Assembly: GCA_963769115.1 (NCBI GenBank)
Contig: CAVYKN010000007.1
Coordinates: 248,001 to 312,000 of the forward strand
Origin: DASTFY01 sp963769115
Lineage (GTDB): Bacteria > Actinomycetota > Acidimicrobiia > Acidimicrobiales > Ilumatobacteraceae
Length of the DNA stretch: 64,000 nt
Direction of reading: 5' to 3'
The position numbers and the translations under genes were made by a program. Of this stretch, positions 9,371 to 18,658 are shown one piece after another (positions within the stretch are counted from its first letter, which is position 1; the number at the start of each line of letters is the position of its first letter). The notes under the pieces were generated by a model. The model ran no database searches. It was not told the DNA's origin and saw only the letters and a list, made by a program, of their open reading frames with translations.

Positions 9371-9457
9371 GTGAAGGCCGTAGGGTGGACCATCTCGATC
9401 ATCGCCATCTTGATCGTTGCCGTCATCGCCGTGGGCGCCTCGCGGCAGAGTCGCTGA
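9371..9457 (+). CDS. Small single-span membrane peptide, coupled to the next gene
   Basis: A GTG-initiated frame of 28 codons encodes a Lys-Ala-Val-Gly-Trp start, about 18 hydrophobic residues (ISIIAILIVAVIAV core) and a basic tail (ASRQSR). An AGGGG sequence lies about 6 bp upstream. Its TGA overlaps the ATG of the Ddn-like reductase by one base (TGATG), a typical coupling arrangement. It could be a small membrane protein or merely a leader that couples translation. No family is recognised. Confidence 0.4.
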   Translation: MKAVGWTISIIAILIVAVIAVGASRQSR

Positions 9458-9939
9458 TGGAACACCCTTCCTTCGACAGCTGGCAATGGAGATCAGGAAA
9501 CACGCTCGTCAGCGCGTTGGCGCGACTGGGGATCGGTCCGATGCAGCTTCTCACGACCCGCGGGCGCCGGAGTGGTGATCCGCACACCGTTCCGGTCGTC
9601 CCCGTCGACCACGACGCAAAGCAGTGGTTGGTCGCCCCCTACGGTCCAGTGTCATGGGTCCAGAACGTTCGCGTCGACAACCGGGTCAGCCTGCGATACG
9701 GACGATCCACCAAGCAGTACATGACGCGTGAGGCGACCGCCACCGAGGCCGGCCCAGTCCTCAAGCGATATCTCGACGTCGCCACCAAGACCCGCCAGTA
9801 CTTCTCGGCGAACAACGACTCGCCTGTCGAGAAATTCGTCGCCGAGGCGCACGCCCATCCCGTGTTCGAACTCATCCCCGCCGACGACACCGGATCCGAG
9901 TCGCCCGGACCTCGCAATGGCGACCGAACACCCGGCTGA
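9457..9939 (+). CDS. Deazaflavin (F420)-dependent nitroreductase family protein
   Basis: A 160-residue split-barrel protein of the Ddn/Rv3547-like family of F420H2-dependent quinone or nitro reductases. The block LLTTRGRRSGDPHTVPVVPV, followed by WLVAPYG and a VQNVRVDNRVSLR stretch, is characteristic. Such enzymes are small and often membrane-associated. The ATG overlaps the stop of the 28-codon membrane peptide upstream. A second member of the family lies at 25.4 kb. Confidence 0.82.
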   Translation: MEHPSFDSWQWRSGNTLVSALARLGIGPMQLLTTRGRRSGDPHTVPVVPVDHDAKQWLVAPYGPVSWVQNVRVDNRVSLRYGRSTKQYMTREATATEAGPVLKRYLDVATKTRQYFSANNDSPVEKFVAEAHAHPVFELIPADDTGSESPGPRNGDRTPG

Positions 9940-10065
9940 GCACGAATCCATCCGTCGAGACCGGGTGAGCGAAAGACTGACCGGGGTCCCTGAAGTCGGT
10001 CAGAACCTTGGCGTCGAGAGGCCGCCTGCGTGCGAGTCAGTGGGAGATCCTTGCCCGACGGCCCC

Positions 10066-10896
10066 TCAGGCCTGATCGGCGGGGAGCGTCGGCAGTGGCA
10101 CGTCGAGGAACGGCGGGATGATCGCCAGCAGCCACTCCCACCGGTCGAGGACGCCGCAGCCCGGCGGGACGAAATGGGAGGTGCCCGGCAGCACTGCGAG
10201 CTGCGACGCCGGCATCCCTTGGAGATCACCCATTACCCCGCCGCCGAGCAGCTCGAACATCTCCACCGCATGCTGCAGCCGGACGCCGTCGGAGTCGCCG
10301 ACGACGATCAACGTCGGCGCCGCGATGTCGCGGATGTCGTCGTCGGGCCAAGCGAAGTCGGTCGTGTCGAGTCGCGTGAGCTTGTCGACGAGCTGGGGGA
10401 AGGCGCCGGGGTTCGGAGCGTGGCGGAGATACGCCTCCTCGATCGGCGACCCGGCAAAGAGCTCCGGGGATATCGACGGGAACATCTGCAAGGCGACCGA
10501 GGGCATGCCATCGAGGCGATACGACGCCGAGGCAACCACGAGTCTGCGGACCACATCCGGATGACGGATCGCCACTTGCAGGGCGACGCCACCGCCCATG
10601 CTGTAACCGGCAACGTCGGCGCGCTCGACACCGAGGTGAACGAGGAGGGCCACCGCGTCGTCGGCCATCTGCTCGTACGTGATCGGACGGTCGATGTCGG
10701 CGGTGTGACCGTGGCCCTGCAGCTCGACCGCGATGACCTCTCGGGACTCGGCGAGACCGGGCAGGATCGGCCCCATGGTGTCGATCGTCATGTACGCGCC
10801 ATGGAGGAGGAGCAGCGGCGGCCCGGCGCCATGGAACTCGTAGTACATCTCGAGACCGTTGACCGGGGCGTAGCCGGTCCGGGGACCACCAGCCAT
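10066..10896 (-). CDS. Alpha/beta-fold hydrolase
   Basis: A 276-residue alpha/beta hydrolase. The oxyanion region is LLLLHGAY, the nucleophile elbow is GYSMGG, the acid is in VGDSDG and the histidine is in GTSHFVPPG. A lid region of about 60 residues follows the nucleophile. Substrate is unknown; esterases, epoxide-type hydrolases and C-C hydrolases all share this plan. It stands alone, 46 bp upstream of the end of the PPOX gene region. Confidence 0.88.
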   Translation of the reverse strand: MAGGPRTGYAPVNGLEMYYEFHGAGPPLLLLHGAYMTIDTMGPILPGLAESREVIAVELQGHGHTADIDRPITYEQMADDAVALLVHLGVERADVAGYSMGGGVALQVAIRHPDVVRRLVVASASYRLDGMPSVALQMFPSISPELFAGSPIEEAYLRHAPNPGAFPQLVDKLTRLDTTDFAWPDDDIRDIAAPTLIVVGDSDGVRLQHAVEMFELLGGGVMGDLQGMPASQLAVLPGTSHFVPPGCGVLDRWEWLLAIIPPFLDVPLPTLPADQA

Positions 10897-10942
10897 GCGG
10901 CCGACTGTAACGCCGGTCGGGATCGGCCAGGTCGGCTGCGGC

Positions 10943-11368
10943 TCAGACGCGGAGGCGTCCTGGGGTGATCACGATCGCCTCGGAGAACGCCTGCGCGAAT
11001 CGTTCGACCGTGCCGAAGATCGCCCCGATGCGTTCGGCGTACTTGGCCGCATACGCGGGGACCCGGTCGGCGGGTGGATGGCCCGGCACACGCACAGCCG
11101 TGCCCTCGATGCGGATGACGTCGCGGCCGATGTCGGTGACATCGAGTCCCAACGCGACATGCGGGTTGGCGTCGATGTTCGTCAGCTTCGCCTTCCCGGG
11201 TTGGCTGTACACGAGGATGGTGTTGTCATCGCGCAGCAGGAACCACACCGGCACGGAATCCGGACGGCCCGCTGGGTTCACCGTCGTGAGCCAGGCCATG
11301 AGATTCGTGTCGAGCCGCGTCTCGACTCGAGCTCGGCGGTCATCGGGCAGATCCGCAGTCAGGTCCAT
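10943..11368 (-). CDS. PPOX-class F420-dependent oxidoreductase
   Basis: A 141-residue split beta-barrel flavin/F420-binding protein of the Rv3369-like (TIGR03667) type. N-terminal MAWLTTVNPAGRPDSVPVWF and ILVYSQPGKAKLTNIDANP are the binding-site blocks. These proteins use F420 rather than FMN to reduce or oxidise small substrates. The ATG overlaps the stop of a small upstream frame by one base. Confidence 0.85.
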   Translation of the reverse strand: MDLTADLPDDRRARVETRLDTNLMAWLTTVNPAGRPDSVPVWFLLRDDNTILVYSQPGKAKLTNIDANPHVALGLDVTDIGRDVIRIEGTAVRVPGHPPADRVPAYAAKYAERIGAIFGTVERFAQAFSEAIVITPGRLRV

Positions 11369-11499
11369 CAGGTCCTCACGATCTCAGCGCGCACCTGGGC
11401 AACGTCCGCCGCTTGAGAGGTATTCCGTACCCACACAGAGATGAGGTCGCGCTGTCGCGAAACCACACGTTCGAGCGCGTGATCAAGGGTGGTCACCAT
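11368..11499 (-). CDS. Small hypothetical ORF upstream of the PPOX gene
   Basis: An ATG-initiated frame of 43 codons (MVTTLDHALERVVSRQRDL...) whose TGA overlaps the PPOX start as TGATG. It is predicted to be mainly helical and charged. The only support is the coupled overlap; no good ribosome binding site or family is seen, so it may be a leader or chance frame. Confidence 0.25.
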   Translation of the reverse strand: MVTTLDHALERVVSRQRDLISVWVRNTSQAADVAQVRAEIVRT

Positions 11500-11649
11500 T
11501 TCCCGATGTGCGACAAACCGACACAGCTCGTCAGCGACCTTCTGGCGTGGCTTCCCGACTGACTCCGACGCGTTCGGAGTTCCGAACGTGGCGGTTCTGT
11601 GTCGCCAGGCCACGCCGACGACCCTTCAGATCTCGTGCAGGCTTGCGGC

Positions 11650-12144
11650 ATGACGCGGGATCGGGGTTCTTTCGTCGCGGCCGTGATCTCCGCGAGTCTG
11701 GGCGCGGCGAGCGCGGCGATGAGCGCGTACTGGGCGCTCGGTGGTACGGCGTTGGTCGACACCGTCGGGGGCGAGATCGAACGCTGGGGTCGGGAGCGTT
11801 CGGCCGGTGTCGTCACCACCCTGTGGGTGATCACCCTCGCGAAACTTGTCGGAGCTGTCGCGCCGCTCGTGCTCGTGGGAGTAGGCGCGGGCCGGCTCCC
11901 GGCGTGGACAAGAGGCCAGCCGATGCGAGCGCTCGGATGGATCGTGGCGATCGGGCTCACCGTCTATGGGGGTGTGCTCACCGTCGCCGGGCTGCTCGTC
12001 GAGGCTGGGGCGATCGACGCTGCCGACGATGCTGACGAGCATGCGATCGCCTGGCACGCGTACTTCTGGGATCCATGGTTCGTCCTGTGGGGCATCGCCT
12101 TCACCGTGGCCATGTGTCGCAGTCGTCCACAGGCGTCCGAGTAA
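11650..12144 (+). CDS. DUF3995 membrane protein
   Basis: A 164-residue protein with four hydrophobic segments. The AAMSAYWALGG motif at about residues 21-31 and the WDPWFVLWG motif near the C-terminus are typical of DUF3995 proteins, whose function is unknown. The ATG at 11650 is preferred over an earlier one because the homologous region begins near MTRDRGSFV. The gene stands alone between unrelated genes. Confidence 0.75.
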   Translation: MTRDRGSFVAAVISASLGAASAAMSAYWALGGTALVDTVGGEIERWGRERSAGVVTTLWVITLAKLVGAVAPLVLVGVGAGRLPAWTRGQPMRALGWIVAIGLTVYGGVLTVAGLLVEAGAIDAADDADEHAIAWHAYFWDPWFVLWGIAFTVAMCRSRPQASE

Positions 12145-12222
12145 GGCGCCCGATATTCCCGGACTCACAATCCGACACCGCCCGGCCCAGGCGCCCCGGG
12201 GATGACCCGCGCCGTGTGGTCG

Positions 12223-12783
12223 TCAGCGGAATGAACGGTGCAGCGTCTCGACGGTGAGCGCGATCCAGTCCTCGAGCGACCAGCCGCGATCTTCGACGAA
12301 GCCTCGGTGTCCGACGGGCCCGAGGAGCACCAACGCGACGTCGACGAGCTCGTGCCGTTCCACTCCGGGTGCCAGTCCGTGACGGTCGACGAGGTGATCG
12401 AGGAAGGCGCCGTAGCCGTCCTTTCGTAGCTGTTCACCTCGCGCCCACAGCGCCACGACGTCCTCATCGGGTCCGACGCCGTCGAACACCGGCCGCAAGG
12501 GCGCGACGCGCGCCACAATCTCCCCGACCCCTGCGGCCCATATGCGCAGCGCGTCGCCGAGGTCCTCGGTCGCCTCGGCCTGGCGATGCCAGTCCTGGAG
12601 TGGTGGCGGGCTACCGCCGTCGCCCGTGACCGCTCGCTCGAACACCTCACCGAGCAGCCCAGCCTTCGAGTGGAAGGTGAAGTAGAGGGTTTGCACGGCT
12701 ACGTCCGCTGCTCGAGCGATTTCCGCCATCGTCGTGCCCGGGTAGCCCGATGCGGTGAAGCAGCCGTGAGCGGCGTCGAGCAT
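12223..12783 (-). CDS. TetR-family regulator, probably N-terminally truncated
   Basis: A 186-residue TetR-like protein. The helix-turn-helix AEIARAADVAVQTLYFTFHSK is intact, followed by a helical ligand domain. The frame opens at MLDAAHGCFTASGYPGTTM, which is normally preceded by 10-20 residues in this family. A TGA is in frame five codons upstream. The 5' end abuts an equally truncated MBL-fold gene on the other strand, so a rearrangement probably removed both 5' ends. It may still bind DNA with a shortened first helix. Confidence 0.7.
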   Translation of the reverse strand: MLDAAHGCFTASGYPGTTMAEIARAADVAVQTLYFTFHSKAGLLGEVFERAVTGDGGSPPPLQDWHRQAEATEDLGDALRIWAAGVGEIVARVAPLRPVFDGVGPDEDVVALWARGEQLRKDGYGAFLDHLVDRHGLAPGVERHELVDVALVLLGPVGHRGFVEDRGWSLEDWIALTVETLHRSFR

Positions 12784-12785
12784 GC

Positions 12786-13179
12786 GATGTCGACATCACA
12801 GCTGGCGCGGCGCACAGGTGACCCTCGATACGGAGATCCACGACGAGCGCTTCCTCGCCGCCAACGTCCGCGGCCGGGGAACCACGGTGTTGACCGCCTG
12901 CTCGCACGCGGGCGTCGTCAACGTCGGCCTCGAAGCACGGCACCTCCTCCCCGACCAGCCGGTCGACCTCCTACTCGGCGGCTACCACCTCGCGGGCGCG
13001 ACCGTCGAAGACCGCATCGAACCGACCGTCCGCGACCTCACCAACCTGTTGCGCCTCGGATCGTCGCGCCGGGACACTGCACCGGCTGGCGAGCTGCCGC
13101 CGCACTTGTTGAGGCGTTCAGTCCCGCTGGCTGCGCGCCGAGCGTCGTCGGCACACGCTGCCTGCTCAATGCTTCGTAG
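12786..13179 (+). pseudogene. MBL-fold metallohydrolase, 5'-truncated and frameshifted
   Basis: The first frame carries FLAANVRGRGTTVLTACSHA, GVVNV and LLLGGYHLAG, the C-terminal half of an MBL-fold hydrolase of the RFA-P-synthase-like type. A shift near 13044 leads to RIVAPGHCTGW, AFSPAGCAPSVVGTR and a TAG. The N-terminal metal-binding HxHxDH part is absent. The left end coincides with the start of the truncated TetR gene. Confidence 0.65.
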
Positions 13180-13513
13180 ACCGGGTCGGCGCCTGCGGGC
13201 GCCGAGCGGCCGATCTGGCGCGTCAAGGGCGACCGGTCAAACGGGCCTGCTCACGATCCGCGAGTCCCGGACCGGCACATCGGGGCAATGCCTGCAAGCG
13301 TCTTCTGCGTGCGTGACGTCAACGACGCCAGTCGGCTGTGGTGCGCGGAGCTGAACGCCTAGGAGTACCGCGGGGTCGCGTTGCAGCGGCCGAGCGTGAG
13401 GCACGGTGCGCGGTGCGGGACCACCGCACACGCTCCGGTCGGCGTGTCGGCTCGACTCCTCGTGTGGTGGTGAGGGCTAGGTTGGCGCCGAGCTGCATTC
13501 CCGGGGAGGGCCC
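13180..13513. other. Gap without supported gene
   Basis: This 334 bp stretch carries no frame with coding character that I can support. A 24-codon plus-strand frame (around 13290-13361, reading VFCVRDVNDASRLW) vaguely resembles the start of a glyoxalase-type domain but is too short to call. The region probably contains worn gene debris and the promoter of the M1 peptidase remnant. Confidence 0.4.
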
Positions 13514-14921
13514 ATGAGGCTCATGCGTGTGGGGAGCGGTTTGTTCGGGTGCGGAGCCATGTCCATGGCTGCTATCGGCCTGGCCACGGTCGCACCGGCG
13601 GCGGCGGTAGACTTCGTTCCGGGGTCGCCTGGCCTGGGCGATCCGTTCTTCCCGAACGCCGGCAACGGCGGCTACGACGTGGCGCACTACTCGTTGACGT
13701 TGTCGCTACGAGCCGTCCACGAACCAGCTGTCGGGCACCGCCGTGATCACGGCGACCGCGACGCAGAACCTGTCCAGCTTCGACCTCGATCTGCGGGGCT
13801 TCTCGATCTCGCGCCTGCTCGTCAACGGGCAGCGCCGCGTCCTTCGCCCGACGGTGAGCAGGAGCTCGTGATCACGCCTCGGGCCGGCTTGAGAGCCGGC
13901 ACGGTGTTCACGGTGGTGATCGACTACGCCGGCACGCCCGCCGTGGTCACCGACCCCGATCAATCGATCGAGGGCTGGATCCCGACCGATGATGGCGCCT
14001 TCGTCGTCGGCGAGCCGCAGGGGTCACCGGCGTGGTACCCGGTGAACGACAACCCGCGCGACAAGGCGACGTTCGACTTCAGCATCACCGTGCCGGCCGG
14101 GCTCACGGCGATGGCGAACGGAGTCCTCGTTTCCAACGCAGACGGCAGGTGGCAGAGACGACCTGGGTCTGGCAGGAGACCGATCCGATGGCCCCATATC
14201 TCGCCACGGCGACGCTCGGCCGGTTCGACCTGACCATCTCGACCACCTCGGCGGGAATTCCGACGTACGTCGCCGTGGACCCACAGCTCCCAAAGGGCCA
14301 GGTGCTGGACAAGCTTCCGGAGGTCGGTCGACTTCTTCACATCGATCTACGGGCCGTATCCGTTCAACGCCGTCGGTGCCATCGTCGACAGCGCCAAGGT
14401 CGTCGGCTACTCGCTCGAGACGCAGACGAAGCCGGTGTTCGACCGGATGCCGGACGAGGCGACGCTCGTTCACGAGCTCTCCCACATGTGGTTCGGCGAT
14501 TCGGTGACCCTCACGACGTGGCCGGACATCTGGCTGCACGAGGGCTTCGCCACCTGGTCGGAATGGATCTGGAGCGAGTACCAGGGCAACAAGTCGGCGG
14601 CGCAGTGGTTCAACCAGCTGTACAACACCCCGGCGCAGGACACCGCCTTCTGGACGCCTCCGCCGGGCGATCCTGGCACACCCGCCTTCATGTTCAACGG
14701 CACCATCTACTACCGCGGCGCGATGACCCTCGAGGCGCTACGGGAGAAGATCGGCGACGCCACCTTCTTCACGGTGCTGCGCGACTGGGCCACGCTGAAT
14801 CGCTACGGCAACGTGACGACAGCGCAGTTCATCGACCTCGCCGAGCAGCGCAGCGGCATGGACCTCGGCGCACTTCTTCGACGTCTGGCTGTACCAACCC
14901 GACAAGCCCACCTCCTGGTAG
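13514..14921 (+). pseudogene. Secreted M1-family metallopeptidase with multiple frame breaks
   Basis: The product begins with a clear signal peptide (basic start, GATVAPAAA-type cleavage region) and GGYDVAHYSLTL, the usual start of M1 aminopeptidases. Later pieces in other frames give DQSIEGWIPTDDGAFVVGEP, YPVNDNPRDKATFDF, GYSLETQTKPVF, then the zinc site HELSHMWFGD with WLHEGFATWSEW, and the end HFFDVWLYQPDKPTSW. At least four single-base shifts (near 13700, 13850, 14150, 14325 and 14870) break it. If they are sequence errors the enzyme would be complete, about 465 residues; otherwise it is a pseudogene. Confidence 0.75.
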
Positions 14922-15435
14922 ACGAATCACACGCCGAGACAGCTGCACACACGCGACGACCTTCGGTTCCGGGAGCGACCACCAACGTTCCGTCTGAACC
15001 CGGTCGGTCCGCTGGCGCAAGAGTCGTGACGAACGCCTTGGAAGAGCACCCTTCTCGGGCAATCCGCCACGAGTGGCGGCACCTCACCTCAACGCCCCTC
15101 TTCACACGCCCACCTTCGCGAGGCGCCGCGCCCAAGCGTCCCTGAACGCCGGGTGGATCACGCTCGTCTCAGTCGTCGACCGGCACATCGGACACGCACC
15201 CGCTAGGCGGCCAGCGAGCACACGGTCCCTCACGCCGACGCGCCGATACGGGCGACCGGGCCTGTGCCGTCGTCTCGCCCATACCGGTGGATCCCCGCAC
15301 CTGGAAGCCGGACCGGGTTCCAGGTCGTCCGTGGCGACACTCGTCGGGGCGTGGAACAGCTCTGGCATCGGTCGCGACCTTCAGGTTCGAAGCGCTCGCG
15401 AGGGCGCCCGAAGGCCACGATCAACCGTGGCAGCG
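14922..15435. other. Gap with no recognisable gene
   Basis: About 510 bp with long but compositionally non-coding frames on both strands. I see no family motif. It lies between the M1 peptidase remnant and a recombinase fragment and is probably decayed DNA; the catalytic part of the recombinase would be expected here on the minus strand but is not visible. Confidence 0.4.
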
Positions 15436-15644
15436 GGTCCAGCTGGGCGGGCGGTCCGCATGAACCGTGCCGTCGAGGCGTTCGTCCAAGAACTTGGGGA
15501 GGGGATCATCGACTCTGGGCATTCGGACACGAACACCGGGCAGCGGGCCGGGCTGTCGTCCCAACCCCACTCGATGATCCGTTCGAGGAACTCCCGCAGC
15601 ATCCCGAGCCGCATCCGCACGGTAGGCGGCGACCACGTCAAGCG
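15436..15644 (-). pseudogene. Fragment of a tyrosine recombinase (N-terminal core-binding part)
   Basis: The minus strand reads TVRMRLGMLREFLERIIEWG, DDSPARCPVFV and, after a shift near 15505, DDPLPKFLDE. This is the pattern of the N-terminal DNA-binding domain and linker of large actinobacterial site-specific integrases. The catalytic R, HxxR and Tyr boxes are absent. It suggests past integrative activity in this region. Confidence 0.5.
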
Positions 15645-15748
15645 CGGGGAGCGGCATCGGACCCCGCGACCGGCTCCTGGCAGTGCGGCACGTCGCGCGG
15701 CGATCGGGGGCTCCACATGAGAGCCCCCGATCGCACGGTGTGGGTTGG

Positions 15749-16759
15749 TCAGGCTTGACCAGCGCCGAGATCGACGACGGGCGAGATGAGCCCGAAGACC
15801 GCGCCGTCGACCTGGACGCGGTCGTTGCCGGCGAGCGTGTTGAGCCGAAGGCTGTCGGTGGCTTCGCTGCCGGTGATGCGCGTCTCGGGTTCGAGGCCCT
15901 TCACGTCAACGCCGCCATTGTGCGTGGCCACCTTGACCCTGTCGTCGTTCGCCGTGCCGTTGACCGTCAGGACATCGACGGCGCCATCCGCGCCGCCGAG
16001 ATCGACGTCAGCCCGCTCGAAGTCGGTGCCGGACATGTCGTCGATACGGATGGTGTCGACGCCGCCGAGCGCGTCCAGATCGAGTCTCTCGACTCCGTCC
16101 ATGTCCATGTTGATGATGCCCTGGTCTCGGTGGAACAGCGACCGAGACCCGTTCGGCGCCAAGAACATGTTCTCCAGTGCGATCGCCGCGCCGTTGAAGT
16201 CGAGGGTGTCGACGCCGAGTTGGCCCTCGACGATGTCGCTCCCGTCACCCGGATCCCAGGTGAAGCTGTCGGTCCCGTTGCCCAGATAGGCGGTGTCATT
16301 ACCTCTGTTGCCGTCGACCGAATCCGCACCGTTGCCGCCATAGAACACCTCGACACCGTCGCCGCCGTTCATCGTGTCGCTGCCGTTGCCGCCATCCACC
16401 GTGAGCGCTTCATCGGAGAAGGCGCCGTTGGCCTGGTCGACACGGAACTGGTCGTCGCCCGCCCGTAAGAGCACGTCGATGCGGCTGAACGTCGCTCGAT
16501 CAAAGCTGAACTCAGCGGTGCCATCGTCGCCGAAGTCGACCTCGAGGACGCCGGGCGCACCGGCTTGGAGTCGGAGGGCGAGCAGCTCGCTCGCCTGGGT
16601 GGCGGTGACGGTGAGCGTGTCGTTCGCGACCGAGGCGGATGGCACCTGTGCCGCCGAGGCCGGACCGGCCATCACCACGGCGGCGAGGCTGAGGGCCACG
16701 GCTGCACCGCTGGCCTGCCCAACTCGCCGGGCTCGTGTGTTTCGGGTGGTGGAGATCAT
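15749..16759 (-). CDS. Secreted RTX-type calcium-binding repeat protein
   Basis: An intact 336-residue protein. A twin-basic signal peptide (MISTTRNTRARRVG, hydrophobic core, GPASAAQ) indicates export. Residues about 122-165 hold several glycine/aspartate nonapeptide-like repeats (GGNGSDTMNGGDG, GGNGADSVDGNRGNDT) that form a calcium-binding beta-roll in hemolysin-type proteins. The rest is beta-rich with more D/N-G-rich turns. No catalytic domain is visible, so a surface or structural role is likely. The base composition matches the neighbours and the gene is unbroken, unlike those beside it. Confidence 0.75.
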   Translation of the reverse strand: MISTTRNTRARRVGQASGAAVALSLAAVVMAGPASAAQVPSASVANDTLTVTATQASELLALRLQAGAPGVLEVDFGDDGTAEFSFDRATFSRIDVLLRAGDDQFRVDQANGAFSDEALTVDGGNGSDTMNGGDGVEVFYGGNGADSVDGNRGNDTAYLGNGTDSFTWDPGDGSDIVEGQLGVDTLDFNGAAIALENMFLAPNGSRSLFHRDQGIINMDMDGVERLDLDALGGVDTIRIDDMSGTDFERADVDLGGADGAVDVLTVNGTANDDRVKVATHNGGVDVKGLEPETRITGSEATDSLRLNTLAGNDRVQVDGAVFGLISPVVDLGAGQA

Positions 16760-17088
16760 TCGAAATCCCTTCGTCAGACGCCGGCTTGGGGGGACCGGCG
16801 TGTACCGACGGGTACGGAGCCCCGCTGGGTTCGGTTCTCGGCGACGCCGTGAGCGTTGGGCGACGGTCCGACGGCGTTCGCAGCGGGCGCACCGGCAACG
16901 AGCGTCGACCAGCGCTCGCGACCGACTACGAAGACTGCGGCGGTCGTCACCAGCGCGACCGTGACGACAGACGCCCGTGTTTCACCCCGTGAACAAGACC
17001 GACCGCCATGACCTGCACCTCCTTGTGCGGGCTGCATCGTCACCGGCCGCCCAAACAAAGCAGGGGTCAGTCGAGGGCCAGAACGCCC
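16760..17088. other. Intergenic region upstream of the RTX gene
   Basis: About 330 bp without a credible coding frame. It must hold the promoter of the RTX gene, which reads leftwards, and it leads into the first 74 bp-type dyad at 17089. I see no strong promoter hexamers. Confidence 0.35.
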
Positions 17089-17162
17089 CTGATCGCCGGC
17101 TCCGAGGCGCTGATCTGTGCGGGTACCTCCGCACGGTCAGGTAGCGCATCACGGCAGATATG
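17089..17162 (-). repeat. Dyad repeat copy A (attC-like), 3' of the phosphotransferase gene
   Basis: Copy A of a family with copies at 21736, 27359 and 30475. The conserved core runs GCCGGCTCCG, GCTGATCTGT, GGGTACCTCC, GGTCAG, GCGCATCACGGCAG. GCTGATC and GGTCAGg form the inner stem and GCCG/CGGC an outer one. The terminal AAC and GTT triplets are mutated, and a GAACGCC string lies 8 bp further left, as if a few bases were inserted. It begins 15 bp after the stop of the minus-strand phosphotransferase gene. Confidence 0.7.
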
Positions 17163-17176
17163 AGCGGCGCTTCACC

Positions 17177-18223
17177 TCAAACGGGACGAGCGCGGAAGAT
17201 CGCTTCGGCGAGTGAATGGCCCGCGTCTCCATCGCTGGCGCGAGCGGCATTGGTGGCGACGAAGATCGTCAGGTCCTCGTCGCCCGCAGGATCGCTAGAC
17301 ACATCCCGCGCGGCGAAGGCGCGGCGAGCCTCAGCCTCAGTGAGCGAGGCGATCGGGTGACCGGCCACGTGCTGATACTTGGCGTCGTAGGCCCGTGTCC
17401 AGACGCCGGCCGCCCACGAGCGCTGGATCTCGTCAGCGCTGAATACACGGGCGCGGGCGCCACAATACGCACGCAGGAAGCGGTCGGTCTCCTCGACCGT
17501 GGCCAGCTCGTCCGGGCTGACGGTGGAGTACAAGGCGGCGGCGAAGCCGACGAGAACAGCCTCGCTGTCGGCGACCGCGCTGTCCCAGTCGTGCACGACC
17601 AGAAGCTCGTCGCCCTTCCAGCGCACGTTGTCGGCCAACCAGTCGCAATGGCCGATCACGGCCTCCCACACGCCCGCTCGCAGCCGGTCACGGGCACGAT
17701 CGGCGGCCCGGTCGATCCACTCGGGGCCGTCGACCTCGTTGAGGTCGAACTCAGCGCCCTCGGGCCGCGGCCACAACCCGGCCTCACCGTGATTCCACGA
17801 CGCCCACGACGGCGCCGGATCCAGCGATGGTACCTCGGCCGGCCGGGGCGCCAGCCCGATCAGCCGCGCGAACGCCTCAGCGGACAGCTGGGCCGTGTGC
17901 TCTGCCCCCGGAAGCTCGTCACCGCCGGGCACGTAGGACTCAGCGGTTGCCACGCCGATCCCGAATGGGGCTGGCCCGCCGAGCGGCTCAGGACACGGAT
18001 AGCCGGACTCGAACATGCGCCGCTGGACTTCGACACACGCTGCTATCCGCGGCGAGGCCGGGCGTACTTTCACCACGACCTCCCGCCCATCTGCCAGGCG
18101 CAGCCCGATCACCGCGGACAGGTGGCCGGACCTGAACAGCTCCGCCGCCGGAGCACTGCCGAGATGATCCGTGCACCACGCAGCGAGGCTGGCAGGATCG
18201 ACGGCCGGTACACGCGGTGGCAT
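17177..18223 (-). CDS. Aminoglycoside phosphotransferase (APH)-family kinase
   Basis: A 348-residue kinase-like protein. Lys52 in VVVKV is the ATP lysine, HCDWLADN (His192, Asp194, Asn199) is the Brenner/catalytic loop and HDWDSA (Asp212, Asp214) is the metal-binding motif. The C-terminal helical lobe is complete. It could phosphorylate an aminoglycoside, macrolide, homoserine or another small alcohol; the substrate is not readable. The gene is bracketed by dyad copy A 15 bp after its stop and 72 bp element E1 about 205 bp before its start, as in a gene cassette. Confidence 0.82.
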   Translation of the reverse strand: MPPRVPAVDPASLAAWCTDHLGSAPAAELFRSGHLSAVIGLRLADGREVVVKVRPASPRIAACVEVQRRMFESGYPCPEPLGGPAPFGIGVATAESYVPGGDELPGAEHTAQLSAEAFARLIGLAPRPAEVPSLDPAPSWASWNHGEAGLWPRPEGAEFDLNEVDGPEWIDRAADRARDRLRAGVWEAVIGHCDWLADNVRWKGDELLVVHDWDSAVADSEAVLVGFAAALYSTVSPDELATVEETDRFLRAYCGARARVFSADEIQRSWAAGVWTRAYDAKYQHVAGHPIASLTEAEARRAFAARDVSSDPAGDEDLTIFVATNAARASDGDAGHSLAEAIFRARPV

Positions 18224-18429
18224 CTGCCCATCGTCACACAGGCTGCCAACGTCGTCACCGACACGCCCGACGCGGCGCCCTCCAGCGAGAGCATGAGCGA
18301 CGACTGGGCAGGAAGATCACCGACTGAACCCGAGAGCGCACCTCCCGGCGCTCTCGGGCGCATGCTGCCTGATCGAGGCGCGACCTCGCGGATCGGCAGT
18401 TAGTCATCTGCGGTGCGAGGGAGCGCATA

Positions 18430-18501
18430 TTGCCCGCTCCGCGCTCGTTCTGACGAGCCCGATCGCGCACCGATCATTCGATCTGCGCACTGCCCCAGAA
18501 C
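18430..18501 (-). repeat. 72 bp element copy E1
   Basis: One of five copies of exactly 72 bp (18430, 22337, 25120, 30409, 31719). It contains GTTCTG (18447-18452) and CAGAAC (18496-18501), an inner GCGCA/TGCGC stem and GATC/GATC around a 4-base loop. The right end runs directly into GCCGG, giving the junction string CAGAACGCCGG. On the minus strand it lies upstream of the phosphotransferase gene. One minus-strand frame is open throughout and encodes MIGARSGSSERARSGQ. Confidence 0.85.
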
Positions 18502-18658
18502 GCCGGGAGGCGGCGTCCTCGTTCGATGGTCCGTCCTTGCTGGGTCGAGAACTGTCCTCGATCGGGGCGAAGGAGGGCTTGCCGTTCGCGTCCTTCGCGT
18601 CCTTCGGGGTCGTTGGCACTCGGCGTTGGCTTGGGTCGTCCAGCAAAGGAGGACGACC

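Noticed and set aside
15137..15150. Another AACGCCGG-type junction at 15.1 kb
   Set aside because: The string GAACGCCGGG is present, but no dyad or discontinuity around it could be recognised.
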